A DNA stretch of 64,000 bases. It comes from Glandiceps talaboti. Taxonomy: Eukaryota > Hemichordata > Enteropneusta > Spengelidae. The notes under the pieces are model-generated. The model was given only the letters and a program-made list of their open reading frames with translations, did no database searches and was not told where the DNA came from. The translations under genes were made by a program, and so were the position numbers. Location of the stretch: positions 3,768,001-3,832,000 of the forward strand of contig NC_135555.1 of assembly GCF_964340395.1 (NCBI RefSeq), given 5' to 3'. Positions 39,087-64,000 of this stretch are shown here, piece by piece. How positions within the stretch are numbered: position 1 is the stretch's first letter; the number at the start of each line of letters is the position of its first letter.

Positions 39087-39853
39087 GTAAACTGAACTGA
39101 ACTGAACTGTATTGTACTGCAGTATACTGTACTGTACTGCATTGTACTGTAATGCACTGCACTGTACCGCAGTATACTGTACTGCATTGTACTGTACTGT
39201 ACTATACTAAACTGTACTGTACTGCACTATACTATACTGTACTGCACTATATTGTACTGTTATTACTGCACTATACTGTACTGCACTATACTGTACTGCA
39301 CAGTACTGCACTATACTGTACTATACCACACTATACTATACTGCATTACACTGTACTGCATTATACTATACTGTACTATACTGCATTGTACTGTATTGCA
39401 CAGTACTGCATTATATTGTACTGCACAGTACTGCACTATACTGTACTGCACAGTACTGTACTATACTGCATTATAATGTACTGTACTGCATTATACTATA
39501 CTGTACTGCAATATACTATACTGTACTATACTATACTGCATTACATTGTACTGTACTGCACTATATACTATACTATACTGTACTGCACTATACTGCATTA
39601 TACTATACTATACTATACTGTACAACACTGCATTATATTGTACTGCATTACGCCACATTATACTGTACTGCACTATTCTGTACTGCACAGCACTGCATTA
39701 TACTGCACTGCATTATGCTACATCATACTGTACTGCACTATTCTGTACTGTACTATACTGCATTATACTGTACTGCACTATTCTGTACTGTACTGTACAG
39801 CACTGCACTATACTGCATTATACTGTTCTGCACTATTCTGTACTGTACTACAC
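39087..39853. repeat. Pentanucleotide array (ACTGT/ACTAT/ACTGC), about 150 units
   Basis: A 5-bp unit ACTRY runs for about 770 bp. Because 5 is not a multiple of 3, all three plus frames cycle through Tyr-Cys-Thr-Val-Leu-type residues without stops. This yields a spurious 247-codon frame (39152-39895) and two others. Not a gene. Confidence 0.97.
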
Positions 39854-42800
39854 AGGTACTATGAAGGAGACATTCATCAGCTTACTTTTATATAAAGAAT
39901 ACAATTTACACAAAAGATTTGTTTTGTTTGAAATAGCTTTATTGGCACAAATCATTAAATTTACATAGATTTCAAATTTAAATAAACATGTAAATTTTCA
40001 AATACAAGAAATATATAAATTCATCCAAATACCATGACAAACCTGTGTGTTTGCTGAATTTACTTAAGTTCACTATCATAAATTGCTTAAACTATTTACA
40101 AATATATCATTTGAAATTTTTGGCAATTATTGGCTTATTCCCACTGAACCAAATATTTTCACAAATCTGCAATCAATGCAACAGATGTATATATATATAA
40201 ATATATAGCTAAATCACAAATTTTTTAATTATATTTGTTAAGACATCATGCACCCATAGTGGGAGACAGAAAAGAAAACAAAAGAAACCAGTACAAACAT
40301 TTGAGGGCGCTCTTTCAATACTACAACTTGGTTGATTGCAAACTTTGTGACAATGGTGTATTTACACAGGCGCCAGTGGTGATCAGATAATCGCAGTCGG
40401 CACAAATCCAGGCGGTTTTGATGATATGATGGCAGCTTAATGTAATAATAAGTACATCTTTGTATTAAGCCGATCACATAGTCAGATTTACATGAATTAG
40501 TAAATGATCATGTCTTATGTAGCTTGTATCATAGACAGTGGCTCTCTTCCACTGTCTATGCTTTTATGCATTCTATCAAAAAGTATCAATAATCCATTTC
40601 TAGTCAATATTTTCTGGGTCATGGTGACTCGGTTGATTATTTTCAGGGGCAAGAAAAAGGAAAAAAAAAAATAAATCTAACAAGAGACATACATTTCTTG
40701 ACTCAAGGTTTGACAAATTTCATGAGAAGTTTCAAGAGAAGTACCTGTACACATGATAAATCACACAACCATGACACGATTACTTTGTCTCTAACAGACT
40801 CCATAACAGCATTATAATTGAACTCCGTGTCAGTTCCTCTCCCTAGACTATGCCAAGCATTACTGAAATTATTTACAACATGTATCAATGATATCTGCAT
40901 TTCATACAGAAGCAGGGTTTATTTGGTGATAAACATCTCAGACAAAATGTTTGTTGTCTGAGGTAATACCAACTCTTCCTGAAACTATTTTCTAGTATTA
41001 ACCTTGATTATCACTTTAGTGAAACCATGTTGCAGTTCAACTACTTACAAAATGACTACAAACTTAAAAATAGATGTCCACGCTCTCACTGAATGACATT
41101 TTCCAAGTAAAAAAAAATGACTTTATTTCAATTATAAATGTAATTTAGAGAAAATAGTGATCTTCATTGTATACGTTAAATGTTCATGTTTCTAAACGTG
41201 GTAATTTTTCATTTCTATTACCAAATGTCAAAAATCATTTCATGCGTTTTTACTTTCTCATCTCACAACCTTCAAACTAATGGACCAGTCACTCGGTTGT
41301 AAAAATAACTACATTCATTCATTCAAATATTGGGTCTTCTTGGTATATTACAAATTTGACTTTAAATGGAAGTTTTCAGTGCAAAAAAAAAGAAAAAAAA
41401 TTCGAGTTCTAATGGTAGTGATGAATTGAGGTCAAACAGGTGATGAAAAACACATAAGGAAACCAATATTGCCCAACTGTTGCCTTAAGTTAAATACACC
41501 ATATTAGCATATTTTCATGTCAAAACAAAACATCAGAGTGAAAACATAAAAAAAATAAGGTTGCACTTATAAAGTCTGACACATTTTTCTCACCAAAAGT
41601 CTTCAGGAAAAATATGCATATATACACCCCCCCCCCCCCCTCCTTTCTTATATAGAAAAGGTAGCTGTAATTTGAAGCCTACATTAATTTAGCTACACCG
41701 TATACATGTGTGTTATAATATTTACAATAATTGTACTCTATATCTTCTAAGTTTTTTAACTATACAAGCATATTTGTCCGATAAGTACTTTTGTTAAGCA
41801 TAGTCTTTACTCTTTACTACACAATACAGTTTTATACTGCTCATCATTCTCGCAAACCAGAGTTATTATTTCTACCACTACATTTCGGTGGGAGGCTCGT
41901 TAAAAACGTTGCCGTAAAACAGGCTGTGGTTTGCGATTATGCTGGTCATCAACTTTTGATAAGTAGTTAGTTTCTTCAATTACATGGTTAACAAAATACT
42001 AGCAAACCACAAATATATTTCTTTGTTCATTTAAACGAAAGAGGAGTCACAAAAATAAACCTACAAAATAAATATATACTTCATAAACTTTGGGTTCTGG
42101 AGTCATTTCATGATTTTACATCAATTAAATTTTGTACAATTGTCATGGAACACAAAAATTGAAAGTTACTGCACACTATTATTATAAATTCAAGCAGTAG
42201 TCCACATACATATGTGTTAGATGAACAATAAATATTCATTACTCCTGAGTAGTTGTTACCTTAAGATAAATAACCACAAACATGTATTGTCCATCTAATG
42301 TACATGTACGGCTGCCGACTCCCATGAAGCAATGCCGGCCACTGATAAGGACAATGAATGTGAATCAAGTTGCAATTTCATGTTTCTTGGTATTTGTGTC
42401 AAATTTATTATGTGATGTGAATCATTGAAAGAACTCCAGAAACCAAAGTTTATGGAAATGTGCTATTTAGTAAGTTTGTCTATGTATACCAGTAATATTT
42501 TTATTCAAAACATAAAGTCAGAAGTTTGAAGTTTATACCCTCTTGGTTTCTTGAAATGGAACAAAAAGTCATATATTTTCTCTCTTTTTTTTTGCATAGG
42601 TAATATTCAAAGTGCTGGTTCCTCTGTTATCAGTACATGAAATTCACAAAAAGTCCATAAAACTGGCACCAGTTTGAGTGAATCCTAGATATAATATGAG
42701 CTGTTTTATATCAAATGCTGATTATGTCTGTGGTCTGTACAGCAAATCATGCATAAATTGACAAACCGTAACCCAGAAACTTAGCTATCTGTGTCGTCTG

Positions 42801-44234
42801 TCAGGCCAGTATGCTGTGTGCTAGATAGCCAAGTCTCTGAGCTAACAAAATATGGATCGATAATATATCAACCGAGAACTGAAACTGCATACAGATAAAT
42901 CTATTTCAAACATATGGTAGTGTATAACTACTGACAAGATACAGTATTTCACTATCCAGGTGCAGAATCAGGTAGACATATTTCAAAGATAAAAGTAGAA
43001 TAAAGTAGCCAGTATTGAGGCACTGATTAATCCTCTATTTGTATTCAACATAATCCAAACACCTTGAAATGATTCATTCCCTTTTGACCAGACATTTCTT
43101 TTGTTATTTGTTTCATCTAAACAACAATAAGTTTGATTTATATGTGTATTCAAATGGGTAACATTGTTGAAAAGTGCATGCAAACACTACATACTGCATA
43201 CAAAAATATTTCCTAAAGTGTATAATTAATGATCGTACACACCCCCACATTTTTATATTTTAATGTCTAGGTACATTTGTTGACATTATTATGGCAAGAT
43301 ACACACACTAAATTCCAATTTGTAAGCCAAACTAGACAAATGTCAGTCAAACCAGGCTAATCCTTGTGTGGACAGAAAGATTTTTTTAAACCATTGGTGT
43401 TTGGATAGTACAGAGGTGAATGGTGTACACACAGCAATATAACACGTTACAACATGTAATAAAATTGATATTATAACACAGACAATGTTTGGACAGTGTT
43501 GAGTAGAGAATGACCCCTCAAATGTCTAGACACAGACTATTACGTTTCAGTAATGTGTTTACCTACTGCAAATATTGTCCAATCAAATCTCTGTTTCTTT
43601 GTCTGCCTATCTGAAAAGACTGAGTCAGCTGTCTTTTATTTGTCCAAAATAAAAACTTAAGAACAAACAGTATGACTGTTTACTTGATGTCAAAATATGT
43701 CACATGTTCAGGTTATGTAGACATAGTCGTAACATTCAGTAGAAAGTACAGGAGAACTGTGTCTCCACCAAAGTATCGGTAGACTGAAATTCTATCAAAA
43801 GGTAATGACCCGTTTATTTCATAGTGCCACACACCCAAGGCAGATTGTTGTGTCTAGAGAAACCACTTCATCATCTCTTCCTGCCCTCATCCAAGTAAAC
43901 TCCACTCACTCCAATAATATTCCAGTATACTTCATTATGATTGTCTCGTAGATTATTGGCCATCTATAGGATATCTTGACCAATAAGTTTGAATTGTTTC
44001 CTCTCAAGTACAAATTCAATGCCACCATATGTGTATAACAAAATGTCACACGTATAATACATATATGCATGTATTAGTCATAGCTGCATATGAAAAGGAT
44101 GTATTCCAAGCTACAAAATATTACAATACACACACTTCTTAAGGTAAATGCAGTATCCAGCACTCAACTTGAACTTGGAGATCATTTTGGAACTTGTAAA
44201 CATGCCCCAAGAAGACAAATTAAGTGTAACATCA
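39854..44234. other. AT-rich stretch downstream of CEP192; may include its 3' UTR
   Basis: No gene supportable. Minus-strand AATAAA hexamers lie at 43813-43818, 43635-43640 and 39938-39943, the last in the context CCAATAAAGC. Any of them could end the CEP192 transcript; I cannot tell which. A 14-C run is at 41627-41640. A perfect 12-bp hairpin is at 40530-40560. Confidence 0.4.
40530..40560. other. Perfect 12-bp inverted repeat (hairpin)
   Basis: catagacagtgg and ccactgtctatg are exact reverse complements separated by a 7-nt pyrimidine-rich loop. No T-run on either side marks it as a terminator. Function unknown. Confidence 0.8.
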
Positions 44235-44466
44235 GTAAGCTCAACTGTTCCATTGTTACAGTCTCCCTAGACTGCTTAGTGACACTGACGCCGACTATTA
44301 TGTGTTCCATATGGACCCGGCCCAAAGGCAAAAATAAAGTATGACGTCGGCAGACTCAAACCCTGATTGTTAGTCTCCCAATACAGCTTAGTGACAAATC
44401 TGTGTTCCACATGAACAACAAAGGTAACATATACAGTAGAACGTTGGCAGGACCAAATCCTGACGG

Positions 44467-63402
<18,936 letters not shown>

Positions 63403-64000
63403 CTGAAACAAATCAATCAATCAATCAATCAATTTACAAAGCACCACTTTCCAATATGACATTAAGTTCAGAAGTGTACAATAACAATGTTCTTGAGAAT
63501 AAGTAGGTTATTTCAGTTCTTTCTGACGGCATTAGCTAGAGTTTTTGCTGTAATTCCAATGGTAATTTTTTCAATTACTTGAGAATGCATGTCAGCTATA
63601 TGATACTTCTATCGTGTTATTTGTTACTGTGTTCATATAATAACATCTGACATATGATTGGAGTGTTCCGGAAGTTGGCTTCAAGCTAATTAGATGTGGG
63701 AAGTAGGCTGGTGGAAGTCCAAAGTGTCATTTACAGCTATCGTGTTAATTTCCACAAACAAGACATAAATGAAGTAGAGTTTGATGTGAAAGTGATATAA
63801 GTGATTATGATTTGAAATGCACTAGTACATTGTAGTATTGCTTTCTTTTACCAATGTATGAATATTAAACATACACAGTACAGACACTAGAGCTACCATA
63901 GTGAAGAACATGACAAATAGCTCTAACAGAGCTGAAGCACTAAAGAGATACTTAGATGTTAATATAAAATATGAGTAGCTTTAGGGGTATTTTGTTACTA
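63403..64000. other. Upstream CEP192 intron, open at the window edge
   Basis: Begins with an (ATCA)n tract at 63410-63434 followed by atttacaaagcaccac, similar to the segment at 26580-26660. No further exon visible before the window ends. Confidence 0.5.

Noticed and set aside
39152-39895. 247-codon plus-strand open frame
   Set aside because: It is entirely a translated pentanucleotide repeat, and the other frames are open too.

Overview
This is AT-rich animal nuclear DNA, most likely from a marine invertebrate. It has spliced coding exons with GT-AG introns, tRNA-derived SINEs, small terminal-inverted-repeat (TIR) elements and a very high load of mini- and microsatellites. There is no bacterial-style gene packing. 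I cannot name the species from sequence alone.

Right third (about 44.4-64.0 kb): the only securely identified gene. Twenty-one minus-strand exons (63402 down to 44467) join in a continuous frame of 3447 nt, or 1148 codons plus a stop, with compatible phases at all 20 junctions. The product is the C-terminal portion of CEP192 (SPD-2 family), the centrosomal scaffold that recruits PLK1, Aurora A and pericentriolar material. The 5' part of the gene lies beyond the right edge. The introns carry two TIR elements, a SINE-like fragment, long (GA)n and polypurine tracts, and tandem arrays.

The most unusual feature is that the CEP192 locus has been locally duplicated across exon boundaries at least five times. 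A 58-bp unit holding the 3' end of the first visible exon plus its splice donor is present 23 times. A 64-bp unit of another exon end plus donor is present 8 times. A 49-bp unit holding a splice acceptor is duplicated. One exon end is duplicated in decayed form. The stop-codon end of the last exon has two decayed copies downstream. These arrays place rows of donor-like sites inside the introns, and the in-frame extensions I could read stop early.

Left two thirds (1-44 kb): mostly non-coding. It holds a 26-bp satellite at the left edge, 77-, 116-, 48/59-, 22-, 79-, 50-, 40- and 33/35-bp arrays, a pentanucleotide array, two tRNA-derived SINEs, a 0.9-kb TIR-bounded repeat and a 243-bp MITE-like element. 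The 40-bp array spans 2.9 kb and has higher-order organisation. One two-exon coding candidate on the plus strand (14273-14713) has compatible phases and downstream poly(A) signals, but I do not recognise its product. One possible terminal exon on the minus strand (20774-20844) is weaker. Everything else in this part is AT-rich sequence in which I see no supportable gene.
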